Under the pieces are notes generated by a model. It saw only the letters and a program-made list of their open reading frames with translations. It made no database searches and was not told the DNA's origin. A program made the position numbers and the translations under genes. DNA of 38,624 bases from Enterobacterales bacterium (lineage in GTDB: Bacteria > Pseudomonadota > Gammaproteobacteria > Enterobacterales > Enterobacteriaceae): positions 1-38,624 of the forward strand of contig JAATFX010000002.1 in the NCBI GenBank assembly GCA_015654925.1. The letters are read 5' to 3'. Positions 27,639 to 36,673 of the stretch are shown piece by piece (positions within the stretch are counted from its first letter, which is position 1; each line of letters opens with the position of its first letter).

Positions 27639-28025
27639 CTTTCCTTATGATTAAGCGATAATTTCCTGAGAAGTCAAACGTGACGGCGCGGCCGGGCCCG
27701 ACAGGTGTTATGGCGAGGCATAAGCGATAGCGGACAACGCGGCCCAGAGCCGGGTTATGCCGGCGGATCGCGCTACAGCGCGTACTGAAAGAGGAGGCGG
27801 GCAAACGGCGGGCGGGTCCCCGCCGGGAATACCATCAGGCTCATTGACACCACCGGTCTGATGACCATCGACCACGGTAGGATTGTACGCGATCGGCCGG
27901 GATGTCGAGGAACAACTCAGGTTTCGTTTATCAATGGTATGGCATCATTAACCCAGCGATATAACTTGCTGATTTAACGATGCTTATAGAGGAAATAACG
28001 TATTAGCGCGGAGTAAGGCTGCGCG
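27639..28025. other. Gene-free leader region upstream of the copper receptor
   Basis: 387 bases between yfcL and the receptor gene, both on minus. I see no convincing coding frame; the longest minus-strand stretches lack a ribosome-binding site or recognisable protein pattern. It probably holds the receptor promoter and leader. No clear Fur, CueR or CusR box was recognised, and no cobalamin- or other riboswitch core. Confidence 0.5.
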
Positions 28026-28301
28026 TCAAAGGCGCGCCTGTTCATAGAGCTGCTGCCACATGCCCGTCACCAGCACTTGATCCGGCGGCGACAGCTCGCC
28101 GTTGCCGATAGCCTTGGCCAGGCAGGACTGAACCCGATCGTGCAGGGCCTCAAGGGTATGCTCGCCGTTTTCCTGGGCTTCGGCCACCGCCAGCGTCAAA
28201 TGGCCGCGCAAATAACCGCCGGCAAATAACTCATCATCGCTGGCGTGCTCCACCATATCGTCAATTAACGCCAGAATGCGCGCTTCGAAATCTACGATCA
28301 T
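28026..28301 (-). CDS. yfcL: YfcL family protein
   Basis: Small cytoplasmic protein of unknown function, 91 residues against 92 in E. coli YfcL. The sequence is clearly orthologous: [37 protein letters not shown] in the N-terminal half, and [13 protein letters not shown] followed by VTGMW near the C-terminus. Mostly helical, no membrane segment. I chose the ATG at 28301, with GAGGA upstream; an adjacent GTG at 28304 is in frame. It lies 16 bases after epmC on the same strand, the E. coli arrangement. Confidence 0.95.
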   Translation of the reverse strand: MIVDFEARILALIDDMVEHASDDELFAGGYLRGHLTLAVAEAQENGEHTLEALHDRVQSCLAKAIGNGELSPPDQVLVTGMWQQLYEQARL

Positions 28302-28317
28302 CACATATCCTCATTAT

Positions 28318-28893
28318 TCATAACGCGGGGCCGGAAACACCCGCTATATCGGCCGGATAGGGGAACTGCCGCCGCGCCAGGGGAGCGGTGGCGTAAAACG
28401 CATGCAAGGCCCGGATAAAGGCGGCAGCGCGATCCGGAATACCCGCGGATAAATAGCTCATCACCTGGGCGTGAACCTTACGCTGGAAGGCAATGCGATC
28501 CGGTTCGCCTGCGCCGTTGAGATTATCGCAACTCACGTTGAACGGGAAACCGGCGGCGACGCAAAACATCCACTCCAGCGCCTGGGGCTTGATCTCCGCC
28601 AGTTCGAAGCGATGCTGGGTGTCGTCGTCACGGCCGTCCGGACAATACCAATAGCCGAAATCCACCAGCAACCTGCGCCGCGCCCCGGCAATGCACCAAT
28701 GGGAGATTTCGTGCAGCGCGCTGGCATAATAGCCATGGGCAAATACGATGCGATGATAGGAAATACCCTCATCCGCCGGCAAATAAACAGGCTCGTCATC
28801 CCCTTTAACCAGGCGGGTATTGAAGCTGTCGGCAAAGCAGTTGTCAAATAGGGTAATCAACTGCGGGTATTCATGGGATTCGCTGTGCATCAT
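28318..28893 (-). CDS. epmC: Elongation factor P hydroxylase
   Basis: Hydroxylates the beta-lysylated lysine of elongation factor P, the last step of the EpmA/EpmB/EpmC modification. The protein matches E. coli EpmC (YfcM): FNTRLVKGDDEPVYLPAD, RIVFAHGYYASALHEISHWCIAG with the likely metal-binding histidines, VDFGYWYCPDGRDD, and PFNVSCDNLNG. The 191 residues are slightly longer at the C-terminus than E. coli (182). Start is ATG at 28893 or the adjacent ATG at 28890. It follows yfcA by 16 bases and precedes yfcL, forming a yfcA-epmC-yfcL run. Confidence 0.95.
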   Translation of the reverse strand: MMHSESHEYPQLITLFDNCFADSFNTRLVKGDDEPVYLPADEGISYHRIVFAHGYYASALHEISHWCIAGARRRLLVDFGYWYCPDGRDDDTQHRFELAEIKPQALEWMFCVAAGFPFNVSCDNLNGAGEPDRIAFQRKVHAQVMSYLSAGIPDRAAAFIRALHAFYATAPLARRQFPYPADIAGVSGPAL

Positions 28894-28909
28894 CTCGGTA
28901 TAATCGATT

Positions 28910-29710
28910 TCAAATATGGGAAGAAAACCACTGCATCAACGTAGCGCCGTGGCTGTCGTAAAGCAGCTTGATGCTCATCAGCAGCGACACCGCCACGATC
29001 ATCGGTCGGATCAGCTTTTGTCCTTTGGTTAACACCATGCGGGCCCCCAGGCGCGCGCCCAGTATCTGTCCGGCCAGCATCACCAATCCTACGCTCCAGA
29101 CCACTTTGCCGGCAAACATAAACAGCAGCAGGCCGCCAAAGTTGGAGGTGAAATTCAGCACCTTGGCATGAGCGGTGGCTTTGGCCAGGTTAAAGCCGCA
29201 CAGCGTCACGTAAGCCAGCGCATAAAAAGAACCGGCGCCGGGACCGAAAAAACCGTCATAAAAACCGACGCCGCAGCCGGCGACCAGGGCAAACGGCCAG
29301 GCGGACAACCGGCGCTGGCGATCGTCTTCACCGATGCGGGGCATGACGAGAAAATACAGCCCGATGCCGATGACCAGCAGCGGCAGCACCTGGCGCAGCA
29401 GATCCGCCCGCAGGTGCTGGATCAGGATGGCGCCGGTCATCGAGCCGATAAACGTCATGGCGATGGTCAGCTTCTGATTGCCGATATTCACCGCGCGCTG
29501 GCGAATAAAATACAGGCTGGCAGAGAACGAACCGCCAACCGACTGCAATTTATTGGTGCCCAGCGTCTGCGCCGGCGGCAACCCCGCCGCCAGCAACGCC
29601 GGCAGGGTGATCAACCCGCCGCCGCCGGCGATGGAATCAATAAATCCCGCAAATACGCTTACGCCAAACAGCAGCGCAAACACCACGGGGGAAACCACTA
29701 ACCAATCCAT
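28910..29710 (-). CDS. yfcA: TSUP family inner-membrane transporter YfcA
   Basis: Predicted sulfite exporter TauE/SafE (TSUP) family permease; its substrate is unknown. The 266-residue protein has about eight hydrophobic helices and the paired family motifs FAGFIDSIAGGGGLITLPALL near the N-terminus and GFYDGFFGPGAGSF in the second half. TLGTNKLQSVGGSFSAS and AKVLNFTSNFGGLLLF also fit. Closely resembles E. coli YfcA (269 residues). It lies between mepA and epmC in the E. coli order. Confidence 0.95.
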   Translation of the reverse strand: MDWLVVSPVVFALLFGVSVFAGFIDSIAGGGGLITLPALLAAGLPPAQTLGTNKLQSVGGSFSASLYFIRQRAVNIGNQKLTIAMTFIGSMTGAILIQHLRADLLRQVLPLLVIGIGLYFLVMPRIGEDDRQRRLSAWPFALVAGCGVGFYDGFFGPGAGSFYALAYVTLCGFNLAKATAHAKVLNFTSNFGGLLLFMFAGKVVWSVGLVMLAGQILGARLGARMVLTKGQKLIRPMIVAVSLLMSIKLLYDSHGATLMQWFSSHI

Positions 29711-29782
29711 GTGTCATCCGGGAAAAGGGTTGCGGCCCGCACCAATCCCGTACGGGCCATGATGATTTGCCGCGCGCGGCGG

Positions 29783-30613
29783 TTATTCGGTCACCAGGCG
29801 GCGATCCAGCAAGGCCTGGCAGGACGGCGGCAGCGGAGGCGGCTGTTTTGCCGGCCCGCCGCCGGTGCCCGGTTTGGCCGGCAGGAACCAGCTATCCAGT
29901 TCGGCGCCGCAGCCGTCGCCGGCCGGCGGCGGAGCCTGCTCCTGGCATTCCCGGCTGTCGGCGGGGCAACGCAGGCGCACATGCATATGGGCGCGATGGC
30001 CGAACCAGGGACGCACTTTGGTCAACCAGCCGCGATCTTGCCCAGCGACGCGGCACAGCTGTTTTTTAATGGCCGGGCTGACAAAAATACGCGTAACCTC
30101 GGGGTCTTCGGCGGCCAGTTTAATCAGCATGGCGGTTTGCGGCTGCCAGAGATTGGCGTTGATATCGCGGCCGTTGGCCGTCACCAGATCCAGCGGCTGT
30201 GGTTTAAGCAACTGCGCCGCGCTCCAGCGCTGACGCGGTAATTGCAGCCAGATATCCGCGTCCAGCCCGGACTGATGACTGGCATGGCCGCTGCCGAACC
30301 GGCCGCCGGCGGGCATGGCCATATCGCCCACCAGCAGGTTCCCCAGGCCCAGATGCTTTACCTGGTTGCTCAGGCGCACGATAAACAGCAGTAAGTCGGG
30401 ATGGCCGTAATAACGCCGCTGATCCGGACGCAATACCTGATAATTGGCCGCCTCCAGCTGCAGCGGCTGCGCGCCGACGATGCAGCCGTTGGCGAAAGCG
30501 CCGATCGCCTGCGGATTACCGGCTATCGGGTGCGCAATTTTTTGCCAGGGCGTGGGGGCGGCCAGCACCTGAACGGTTGCCAGCGCCAGTAATCCGACTA
30601 TCCATTGCCGCAT
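29783..30613 (-). CDS. mepA: Penicillin-insensitive murein endopeptidase
   Basis: Periplasmic LAS-type zinc metallopeptidase (M74) that cuts D-alanyl-meso-diaminopimelyl cross-links. A signal peptide ([20 protein letters not shown]) precedes the mature domain. Zinc ligands are seen in [15 protein letters not shown] (His and Asp) and in [15 protein letters not shown]; conserved cysteines lie in [35 protein letters not shown] and PSCQALL. At 276 residues it matches E. coli MepA (274), including the Pro-rich tail. Only 4 bases separate it from aroC, so they are co-transcribed. Confidence 0.97.
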   Translation of the reverse strand: MRQWIVGLLALATVQVLAAPTPWQKIAHPIAGNPQAIGAFANGCIVGAQPLQLEAANYQVLRPDQRRYYGHPDLLLFIVRLSNQVKHLGLGNLLVGDMAMPAGGRFGSGHASHQSGLDADIWLQLPRQRWSAAQLLKPQPLDLVTANGRDINANLWQPQTAMLIKLAAEDPEVTRIFVSPAIKKQLCRVAGQDRGWLTKVRPWFGHRAHMHVRLRCPADSRECQEQAPPPAGDGCGAELDSWFLPAKPGTGGGPAKQPPPLPPSCQALLDRRLVTE

Positions 30614-30617
30614 AAAA

Positions 30618-31703
30618 TTACCATTGAGGGATTGTTGAGGCCACGTCGCCGCACTGCGCGCGCTGCCGTAATAAATGATCCATTAATACGATCGCCATCA
30701 TCGCCTCGGCAATCGGCACCGCGCGAATGCCAACGCAGGGATCGTGCCGCCCGCGGGTCACCATCTCCACCTGCTCCCCGGCTCGGTTAACGGTGCGCCC
30801 GGGCACCATAATGCTGGAGGTGGGCTTTAGGGCCAGATGGGCGATTACCGCCTGCCCGCTGCTGATGCCGCCCAAAATGCCGCCCGCATGGTTGCTGACG
30901 AACCCCGCCGGGGTAATTTCATCGCGGTTTTCACTGCCGCGTTTGGTGACCACGGCAAACCCGTCGCCGATTTCCACCCCCTTGACCGCATTGATGCTCA
31001 TCAGGGCATGGGCCAGATCGGCATCGAGACGGTCAAATACCGGTTCGCCCAGGCCGGCCGGCAAATGCTCGGCCACCACCGTCACTTTGGCGCCAATGGA
31101 ATCGCCCTCTTTTTTCAGGTTGCGCATCAGGGTATCGAGCGCCTCCAGGCGATCGGGGTCCGGACAGAAAAAGGGGTTTTGCTCCACCTGCTCCCAGTCT
31201 TTCAACTCACAGCAAATATCGCCGATTTGCGCCAGGTAGCCCCGCACGGTTACGCCGTATTTTTGGGCCAGGTATTTTTTGGCGATCGCCCCCGCGGCCA
31301 CCCGCATCGCGGTCTCGCGCGCCGACGAACGCCCGCCGCCGCGATAGTCGCGCACGCCGTATTTGCGCTCGTAGGTATAGTCCGCATGGCCGGGACGAAA
31401 GACGTCTTTGATGGCGCTATAGTCTTGCGAACGTTGATCGGTATTTTCGATCAGCAGCCCGATGCTGGTGCCGGTGGTGACCCCCTCGAACACCCCGGAG
31501 AGGATGCGCACCTCGTCGGCCTCGCGGCGCTGGGTGGTATAGCGGGAGGTGCCCGGCCGGCGCCGGTCGAGATCCCGCTGTAAATCCGCCTCCGTAAGGG
31601 GGATGCCCGGCGGCACGCCGTCGACCACGCAGCCCAGCGCCACCCCGTGGGACTCGCCAAACGTGGTGACGCGAAATAATTGACCAATACTGTTCCCCGC
31701 CAT
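30618..31703 (-). CDS. aroC: Chorismate synthase
   Basis: Converts EPSP to chorismate with reduced FMN, the last shared step of aromatic amino acid synthesis. The 361 residues match E. coli AroC. Signatures: [20 protein letters not shown] at the N-terminus, [19 protein letters not shown], the substrate-binding [29 protein letters not shown] block, and [16 protein letters not shown] near the C-terminus. It lies between prmB and mepA. A possible terminator/attenuator hairpin sits in the 77-base prmB-aroC gap. Confidence 0.98.
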   Translation of the reverse strand: MAGNSIGQLFRVTTFGESHGVALGCVVDGVPPGIPLTEADLQRDLDRRRPGTSRYTTQRREADEVRILSGVFEGVTTGTSIGLLIENTDQRSQDYSAIKDVFRPGHADYTYERKYGVRDYRGGGRSSARETAMRVAAGAIAKKYLAQKYGVTVRGYLAQIGDICCELKDWEQVEQNPFFCPDPDRLEALDTLMRNLKKEGDSIGAKVTVVAEHLPAGLGEPVFDRLDADLAHALMSINAVKGVEIGDGFAVVTKRGSENRDEITPAGFVSNHAGGILGGISSGQAVIAHLALKPTSSIMVPGRTVNRAGEQVEMVTRGRHDPCVGIRAVPIAEAMMAIVLMDHLLRQRAQCGDVASTIPQW

Positions 31704-31732
31704 CGGGACTCCTTTACCTAACCTGATTTACA

Positions 31733-31755
31733 TAAAAAAGACTGCCCGGGGCAGT
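31733..31755 (-). terminator. Terminator or attenuator between prmB and aroC
   Basis: On the minus strand ACTGC-CCCGG-GCAGT is a 5-bp GC-rich stem with a 5-base loop followed by CTTTTTT. It lies 26 bases after the prmB stop. The stem is short, so it may terminate only part of the transcript entering aroC. Confidence 0.5.
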
Positions 31756-31780
31756 GCTGCGTGGCCGCGCCGGGGCGCGT

Positions 31781-32713
31781 TTAATCCTGGAACATTGTAA
31801 AGGTTTCGCCGCAGGCCACAAGCTGTTCCCGGGTGAGCGCGAAAACCCCGTCGCCGCCGTTATCGAACGTCAGCCAGTTAAAAGGAATGTCCGGATATTG
31901 TTCCATCAGGTGCACCATGCTATTGCCGACTTCGCAAATCAATACGCCGTTATCGCTCAGATATTGCGGCGCGCAGGCCAGAATGCGGCGCACCAGCTTC
32001 AGGCCGTCGCGACCCGCCGCCAGCCCCAATACCGGCTCGGCATGGAACTCCTGGGGCAGATCGTTCATGTCTTCCTCATCCACGTAAGGCGGATTGGTGA
32101 CGATAAGATCGTAGCGCAGCGCCGGCAACTCGCGAAACAAATCGGAACGCAGGGGCGTCACCCGGCCCTCAAGCCCATAGGCCTGGATATTATGCTCGGC
32201 GACCGCCAGCACGTCGCCGGAAATATCCACCGCGTCCACTTCCGCTTCCGGAAAGGCGAACGCGCTGGCAATGGCGATGCAGCCGCTGCCGGTACACATA
32301 TCGAGGATATGGGCCGGCGGCTGGGGCAACAGGTCGCGGTAGCGATCGTCGATGAGTTCGCCGATGGGCGAACGGGGAATCAGCACCCGCTCGTCGACGT
32401 AAAATTCCAGGCCGCAAAACCAGGCTTTATTAGTCAGGTAAGGCACGGGGATACGTTCGTTCACCCGGCGGACCACGCGTTCGACGATACGATAACGCTC
32501 GCTGGAAGTCAGGCGGGACACATACATTTCCTTGGGCAAATCCAGCGGCAGGAACAGGCTGGGCAGTACCAATTGTATCGCCTCGTCCCAAGGATTATCG
32601 GTACCGTGACCGTAAAAGATTTGCGCGGCATTAAAACGGCTTACCGTCCAACGCAGCAGATCCTGAATGCTGTGCAGCTCGGCAACCGCCTCATCCACAA
32701 AAATTTTGTCCAA
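31781..32713 (-). CDS. prmB: Ribosomal protein uL3 glutamine N5-methyltransferase
   Basis: Methylates a glutamine of ribosomal protein uL3 during 50S assembly, using SAM. The SAM-binding [27 protein letters not shown] and the catalytic [14 protein letters not shown] are present in the C-terminal half, preceded by the family N-terminal domain ([26 protein letters not shown]). The 310 residues match E. coli PrmB. The start is an unusual TTG at 32713 with GGAGAG upstream; it yields [10 protein letters not shown], the E. coli N-terminus, whereas the next ATG lies far inside the protein. It is divergent from smrB. Confidence 0.96.
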   Translation of the reverse strand: MDKIFVDEAVAELHSIQDLLRWTVSRFNAAQIFYGHGTDNPWDEAIQLVLPSLFLPLDLPKEMYVSRLTSSERYRIVERVVRRVNERIPVPYLTNKAWFCGLEFYVDERVLIPRSPIGELIDDRYRDLLPQPPAHILDMCTGSGCIAIASAFAFPEAEVDAVDISGDVLAVAEHNIQAYGLEGRVTPLRSDLFRELPALRYDLIVTNPPYVDEEDMNDLPQEFHAEPVLGLAAGRDGLKLVRRILACAPQYLSDNGVLICEVGNSMVHLMEQYPDIPFNWLTFDNGGDGVFALTREQLVACGETFTMFQD

Positions 32714-32893
32714 TTTACTCTCCGCGGGGAAATTTGCGCCAGTTCTTGCCGGCTAGTTTGCCATGAAGCGGGGGACAAAGCAGCAAGCAAGAAGATCGTG
32801 CCGGTAAGTAAATTATGTCAGATAGGAAAAGTTTCGCCGAAAAAGCGGTGGACAGGGTAAACTCGTAGAAAAACAGCAACCGCAGAGTGGGGA

Positions 32894-33424
32894 ATGAAGA
32901 AAAGATATCAACTGGCCGATGAGGAACGGCAAATATTTCGTGAATCCATCGCCGGCACCAAACCCATACGGCAGGATACCGTCAAACCGCCGAAACCGCG
33001 TTTAAAGCGCGCCGTGTTGCCTGCCCGGCGGCTGCTCCAGGAACAGGTGGATGCCAGTTTTTATTTTTCCGATGAATTCCAGCCGTTATTGGATAACGAC
33101 GGCCCGGCGCGCTATGTACGCCCCGACGCCAGCCCCTACGAAGTCAAAAAATTGCGGCGGGGGGATTACACGCCGGAGCTATTTCTCGACCTGCACGGCC
33201 TGACCCAGGCGCAGGCCAAGGAAGAATTGGGGGCACTGATTGCCGCCTGCCGCCGGGAACACGTGCTTTGCGCCTGCGTAATGCATGGGCACGGCAAACA
33301 CATCCTCAAACAGCAAACGCCGTTATGGCTGGCGCAGCACCCGGACGTGCTGGGATTTCATCAGGCGCCGAACACCTTCGGCGGCGACGCGGCGCTGCTG
33401 GTGCTCATCGAACTCGACGAGTAG
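32894..33424 (+). CDS. smrB: Smr-domain endonuclease SmrB (ribosome rescue factor)
   Basis: Endonuclease that recognises collided ribosomes and cuts mRNA between them to start trans-translation rescue. The 176-residue protein has an N-terminal basic arm and a C-terminal Smr domain with [15 protein letters not shown] (the DLHG motif) and [15 protein letters not shown]. Closely resembles E. coli SmrB (YfcN, 183 residues). The ATG at 32894 is preceded by GGGGA. It is convergent with sixA, 6 bases apart, and divergent from prmB over a 180-base gap. Confidence 0.95.
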   Translation: MKKRYQLADEERQIFRESIAGTKPIRQDTVKPPKPRLKRAVLPARRLLQEQVDASFYFSDEFQPLLDNDGPARYVRPDASPYEVKKLRRGDYTPELFLDLHGLTQAQAKEELGALIAACRREHVLCACVMHGHGKHILKQQTPLWLAQHPDVLGFHQAPNTFGGDAALLVLIELDE

Positions 33425-33430
33425 CGGCGA

Positions 33431-33913
33431 TCAGACTTTGGTCAGCAACTGCGCCGGTCCGACCTGCCATTCCAGCTTGCCCTTGCCGCTCTTGGCATCG
33501 AGTTCCACGCAGGCCACGGCCGAGGTGGCGAACATCGGCGCCTGTTCTTGCGGACATAAATCGGCGACCAGATAACCCACCAGGGGCAGATGGGAAATAA
33601 TCAGCACCGATCCCAGCCCTTCATTCGCCAGCGTCTGCAAATAACAGCACACCAGGTCAACGTCGCCGCCCGGCGTCAGCTCGGGCATGGTCTCTTCGCC
33701 GTCCGGCAGCACCAGTTCGTTACGCAGCACGCCCAGTGTCTGTTGCGCACGCAGATAAGGGCTGACCAAAACGCGATCGGTATCTAGGATCCTGGTACTT
33801 AACCAACATGCCATCAGGCGTGATTCATCACAGCCGCGAACAGTCAAAGGCCTTTCCGCATCACTGGCCGCTTCAAGCTGAGCGTCGCCGTGCCGCATAA
33901 TTAAAACTTGCAT
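33431..33913 (-). CDS. sixA: Phosphohistidine phosphatase SixA
   Basis: Histidine-phosphatase-branch phosphatase that in E. coli dephosphorylates the HPt domain of ArcB and NPr of the nitrogen PTS. The catalytic RHG is at residues 7-9 (MQVLIMRHGDAQ) with His8 the phosphoacceptor, and the second catalytic histidine is in VLIISHLPLVGYL. The 160 residues match E. coli SixA (161). In E. coli fadJ is its neighbour; here a 340-base gene-free stretch lies upstream instead. Confidence 0.96.
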   Translation of the reverse strand: MQVLIMRHGDAQLEAASDAERPLTVRGCDESRLMACWLSTRILDTDRVLVSPYLRAQQTLGVLRNELVLPDGEETMPELTPGGDVDLVCCYLQTLANEGLGSVLIISHLPLVGYLVADLCPQEQAPMFATSAVACVELDAKSGKGKLEWQVGPAQLLTKV

Positions 33914-34212
33914 AGTGCACCGTAGTTGTTGGACGAAACGCGAAAATAGACGGGATAACCGGACATTCGCGCTTGAAATCGCGTAAATAAAACGCTGCTT
34001 TTTACATCAATACCCTCTTCATAGTCAACACATCGAACATTAATTAACGCATCCGGGACGTTAATTTACTCAAAGCAGCGCCGGCAGAGTGTGATGGCTA
34101 TTAGCATATGACAACACTTTCAGATAAAGGTGCAAGGTAAGTAACATTTTCGAAGTTGACAGCCGGCGAGCGGCGCCGATATCCGGATGCGGGCGGTAAA
34201 ATGGGGGTGTCA
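33914..34212. other. Gene-free stretch where E. coli has fadJ-fadI
   Basis: No coding frame resembling FadJ or FadI, or fragments of them, was seen. It should contain the sixA promoter: the minus strand has TTGACT (34028-34023) followed 17 bases later by GTAAAA, a weak match. An inverted repeat AATTAACG...CGTTAATT (34042-34066) lies just upstream of that hexamer. Confidence 0.45.
34042..34066. repeat. 8-bp inverted repeat upstream of sixA
   Basis: AATTAACG (34042-34049) and CGTTAATT (34059-34066) are perfectly complementary around a 9-base spacer. Its AT-rich arms and location near a possible sixA -35 hexamer suggest an operator rather than a terminator, but no factor is recognised. Confidence 0.4.
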
Positions 34213-34242
34213 AACGAAAAACAGGCCCGGTTAAGGGCCTGT
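34213..34242 (-). terminator. Terminator of yfcZ
   Basis: On the minus strand ACAGGCCC (34242-34235), loop TTAACC, GGGCCTGT (34228-34221) then TTTTCGTTT. The 8-bp GC-rich stem starts 11 bases after the yfcZ stop. Confidence 0.9.
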
Positions 34243-34253
34243 AATAGCTGAAA

Positions 34254-34550
34254 TTAACGCAATCCCAGCTGGAAGATCAGGGTTTCAGCCTGGCAGCTGA
34301 AAGTAAAATCGACATTCAGTTCGACACCGCCGCTCACGGGTTCGATCCGGCTGGTGATTTCGCAGGGATCGGATTCTATCGCCCGGGCTTTTTCGGTCAG
34401 GGAAGCCAGCATGGCTTCGGCCTGGGCCCGTTGCTCAAATACTTTGCTGAACGAGGCGGTGCAATCCTCGTTGTCGATAATGGTGCCGACATCGACGCAG
34501 CAGCAAGCAGCGGTTTCTTGGGCGCTGCATTTGTTTATAGAATGTGTCAT
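34254..34550 (-). CDS. yfcZ: YfcZ/YiiS family (UPF0381) protein
   Basis: Small cytoplasmic protein of unknown function, 98 residues (E. coli YfcZ 94). It is recognisably orthologous: KCSAQETAACCCVDVGTII near the N-terminus with a run of three cysteines, NEDCTAS, LTEKARAIESDPC, and the C-terminal VDFTFSCQAETLIFQLGLR. I chose the ATG at 34550 because GGAG lies 9 bases upstream; an in-frame GTG at 34562 overlaps that site. In E. coli yfcZ lies between fadI and fadL, so its survival here marks where the fad genes are missing. The clustered cysteines suggest metal or redox chemistry, but this is unproven. Confidence 0.94.
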   Translation of the reverse strand: MTHSINKCSAQETAACCCVDVGTIIDNEDCTASFSKVFEQRAQAEAMLASLTEKARAIESDPCEITSRIEPVSGGVELNVDFTFSCQAETLIFQLGLR

Positions 34551-34584
34551 CGTAATTTTCTCCACAGGGTTTACCTGTCTGACA

Positions 34585-34620
34585 ATAATAAGCCAATCAA
34601 AAATATCTGTGGCTTATTAT
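34585..34620. repeat. 11-bp inverted repeat between yfcZ and mlaA
   Basis: ATAATAAGCCA (34585-34595) and TGGCTTATTAT (34610-34620) are perfectly complementary around a 14-base spacer. It lies 35-70 bases upstream of the yfcZ ATG and 43 bases past the mlaA stop. It could be an mlaA terminator with an internal U-rich 3' arm, or an operator of yfcZ. Confidence 0.55.
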
Positions 34621-34662
34621 ACTCCCGTACACCCACCGTTGATAGGGCTTACTGCCCGGCGA

Positions 34663-35424
34663 CTACTGCGAATCGATATCCTTCAGATCGCCCTGTATCG
34701 CCTGCGCGTTGGGGTTTTCCTGCGGGGTCAGTTTGCCGCCGCTGGCCAGGAAATCATGCCGTTGGAAATAGGCGGCGCGGATCAAGGCGTAAGGGTCGGA
34801 CGAATTACGCAACAGGCTGTCCGAATCGAGCAATTGCGCGCGGGTCTCGATGCCTTCAAACACCCACTTGCCGGCGGACATCCACCAGGTGAGATAGCTC
34901 AGGACCGGATAGAAATTATCCACCGCCCCGCCCAAATCCTCACGCGGCGTGAAACTGCCGTAGCCCGGCAGCACGACGTAGGGGCCGTAACCCACCCCGT
35001 AGCTGCCCAGGGTCGTCCCGAAGCGGCGGGGTTCTTCCTTGGCCAGTTTCGGATTGGCCATGGACGCCACGTCAATCAAGCCGCCCATCCCCAGCAAGGT
35101 ATTGAGGAAAAAGCGGTTGAAATGGATCATCGCTTCATAAGGCTTGCCGACAATAAAGTAGTTGACCATCGAGGCCGGCTCTTCCAGATTGCTGAGAAAA
35201 TTGCCCAGGCCGTTGCGTGCCGGCGTCGGCACATAATCACGCCAGGCCACCGCCACCGGACGCACCACGTAAGGGTCGAGGACATTGTAGTTAAAGTCGA
35301 ACATTGTCCGGTTGAACCCTTCCAGGCGATCCGGACGCTCCTGATAGGTTTGATCGGTTTTATTACTGGCACATCCCAGAACCAAAACGCTGGCCAGCGC
35401 TACACCTGACAGGCGGTAATTCAT
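34663..35424 (-). CDS. mlaA: Outer-membrane lipid asymmetry lipoprotein MlaA
   Basis: Outer-membrane lipoprotein that, with OmpC/OmpF, removes surface-exposed phospholipids and passes them to MlaC. The lipobox LVLGC puts the lipidated cysteine at Cys18. The VacJ-family blocks RLEGFNRTMFDFNYNVLDPYVVRPVAVAW, NFLSNLEEPASMVNYFIVGK, RFFLNTLLGMGGLIDVA and GVGYGPYVVLPGYG are intact, and the length (253) matches E. coli MlaA (251). It is 34 bases after ccmI on the same strand, an arrangement not found in E. coli, where fadL and yfdF lie nearby. Confidence 0.97.
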   Translation of the reverse strand: MNYRLSGVALASVLVLGCASNKTDQTYQERPDRLEGFNRTMFDFNYNVLDPYVVRPVAVAWRDYVPTPARNGLGNFLSNLEEPASMVNYFIVGKPYEAMIHFNRFFLNTLLGMGGLIDVASMANPKLAKEEPRRFGTTLGSYGVGYGPYVVLPGYGSFTPREDLGGAVDNFYPVLSYLTWWMSAGKWVFEGIETRAQLLDSDSLLRNSSDPYALIRAAYFQRHDFLASGGKLTPQENPNAQAIQGDLKDIDSQ

Positions 35425-35458
35425 GTTTCAACTCCGTTTATTATTTTTATGCCCGCCG

Positions 35459-36673
35459 CTAGGGCACTTGTTGATCAATCCGCACGGCAATCCGGCCGGT
35501 GCCGTTAAAATCCTGCAACGCGCTCTCGCCGAACCAGTCGCCGCTTTTTGCCTGCGCGGTGCCGTCTGCGGCAATCCTGACCCGTACTTTTACCTGCGGC
35601 TGCGCGGAAAGCAATCGTTCGGGCAACATGGCATTGCCGTCGTCAAGGGATAACGATAACGGAAAGCGACTCATTGGCAAAGGTTTTACCGCTACCGGCA
35701 CCGGACTTTTGCCGTCGGTAACCGAAATAAACACCGTTCCCCGCGCCGGCAGATGCCCGGCCGCGGCCGTTGAAAGCGTCACTATGACATTCAGTTTAGC
35801 CGTCTCCTGGCCGGATTGCTCCCTGGCCTGGGCAATACTGCGCCGGATGGTATCAATATGCGGATCGCCGGCCGGCAAAAGCGGCAGGATATGCTGCCAA
35901 AGAGCGGTGGCCTGCGCGTAATTATTTTGCTGATACTGGCCGATGGCCAGCAAATTCAGGGCGGCGACATTATCCGGCTGTTGTTGCACCAGCGCCTGCA
36001 ACAGGCGGATGCCTTCCTGATTATCGCCGAGGTCGGTGGAGCGGGTCAGCACTTCGGCATAGTCCAGCGCAATGGTCCGGTCGTCCGGGGCCAGGCGATA
36101 GGCGCGTTCGAACGCCTGGGTGGCCATGGCGACATTATCGAGCACCACGCCGATACGCCCCAGGATCAGCCAGTCCTGCAAGTTTTGCGGCTGGCGCTGC
36201 AAAGACGCGCGCAGCCCGACCGCAAATTGCGCCAATTCCCCCGGTGTCAGCTGTTTGGCCGCGGGGTCCATAATCCGCGCCCGCAGCGCCGGCATGTCCG
36301 CCACCGTCCGCTGCCAGCGCCACACTTGCTGCGCGCCGCCGGTCCAGGCATACAGCGCCAGCGTCACCACCACCAGCGCCGCCGCGCCGGGCGCCAGTAC
36401 CCATAGGCCGACCGGCCGGCGTTCCCGCGCCTGGACGGCGGGAATATCTTCCAGTAAATTTTGCTTGAGCTCGTTGATATGCAAAAGGCGTTCATCCACC
36501 ACTCCCTGGGCTTCATCCTGGACCAATTCGTCCAGACGGCGCTGATAGAACTCGGCGTTCAGGGCATCGCGGGTGATGCCGCTATCGCGACGACCGCGGC
36601 GCAGCGCCGGCAACACCAGCAGCGCGCAGGCCAGCGCCAGCAATACGATAAAAAGGATGCCGAAACTTATCAT
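35459..36673 (-). CDS. ccmI: Cytochrome c maturation protein CcmI
   Basis: Inner-membrane chaperone that presents apocytochrome c to the heme ligation complex. Two N-terminal membrane helices (about residues 3-24 and 93-112) flank a cytoplasmic leucine-zipper-like loop (EFYQRRLDELVQDEAQG), followed by a periplasmic TPR-type region (about 155-290) and a C-terminal beta-rich domain. At 404 residues it is a separate protein; in E. coli the CcmI-like part is fused to CcmH. Its start overlaps the ccmH stop by four bases (ATGA). Confidence 0.92.
   Translation of the reverse strand: MISFGILFIVLLALACALLVLPALRRGRRDSGITRDALNAEFYQRRLDELVQDEAQGVVDERLLHINELKQNLLEDIPAVQARERRPVGLWVLAPGAAALVVVTLALYAWTGGAQQVWRWQRTVADMPALRARIMDPAAKQLTPGELAQFAVGLRASLQRQPQNLQDWLILGRIGVVLDNVAMATQAFERAYRLAPDDRTIALDYAEVLTRSTDLGDNQEGIRLLQALVQQQPDNVAALNLLAIGQYQQNNYAQATALWQHILPLLPAGDPHIDTIRRSIAQAREQSGQETAKLNVIVTLSTAAAGHLPARGTVFISVTDGKSPVPVAVKPLPMSRFPLSLSLDDGNAMLPERLLSAQPQVKVRVRIAADGTAQAKSGDWFGESALQDFNGTGRIAVRIDQQVP

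Noticed and set aside
27544..27804. Minus-strand open frame overlapping the copper receptor start
   Set aside because: It overlaps the receptor signal-peptide region in another frame and has no ribosome-binding site or hydrophobic pattern expected of a partner protein.
27639..28025. Possible cobalamin riboswitch upstream of the TonB-dependent receptor
   Set aside because: I looked for the conserved B12-box and core sequences and did not find them; the receptor is a copper type.
34354..35409. 351-codon plus-strand open frame opposite yfcZ and mlaA
   Set aside because: It spans two well-identified genes on the other strand and their gap, with no family motif.
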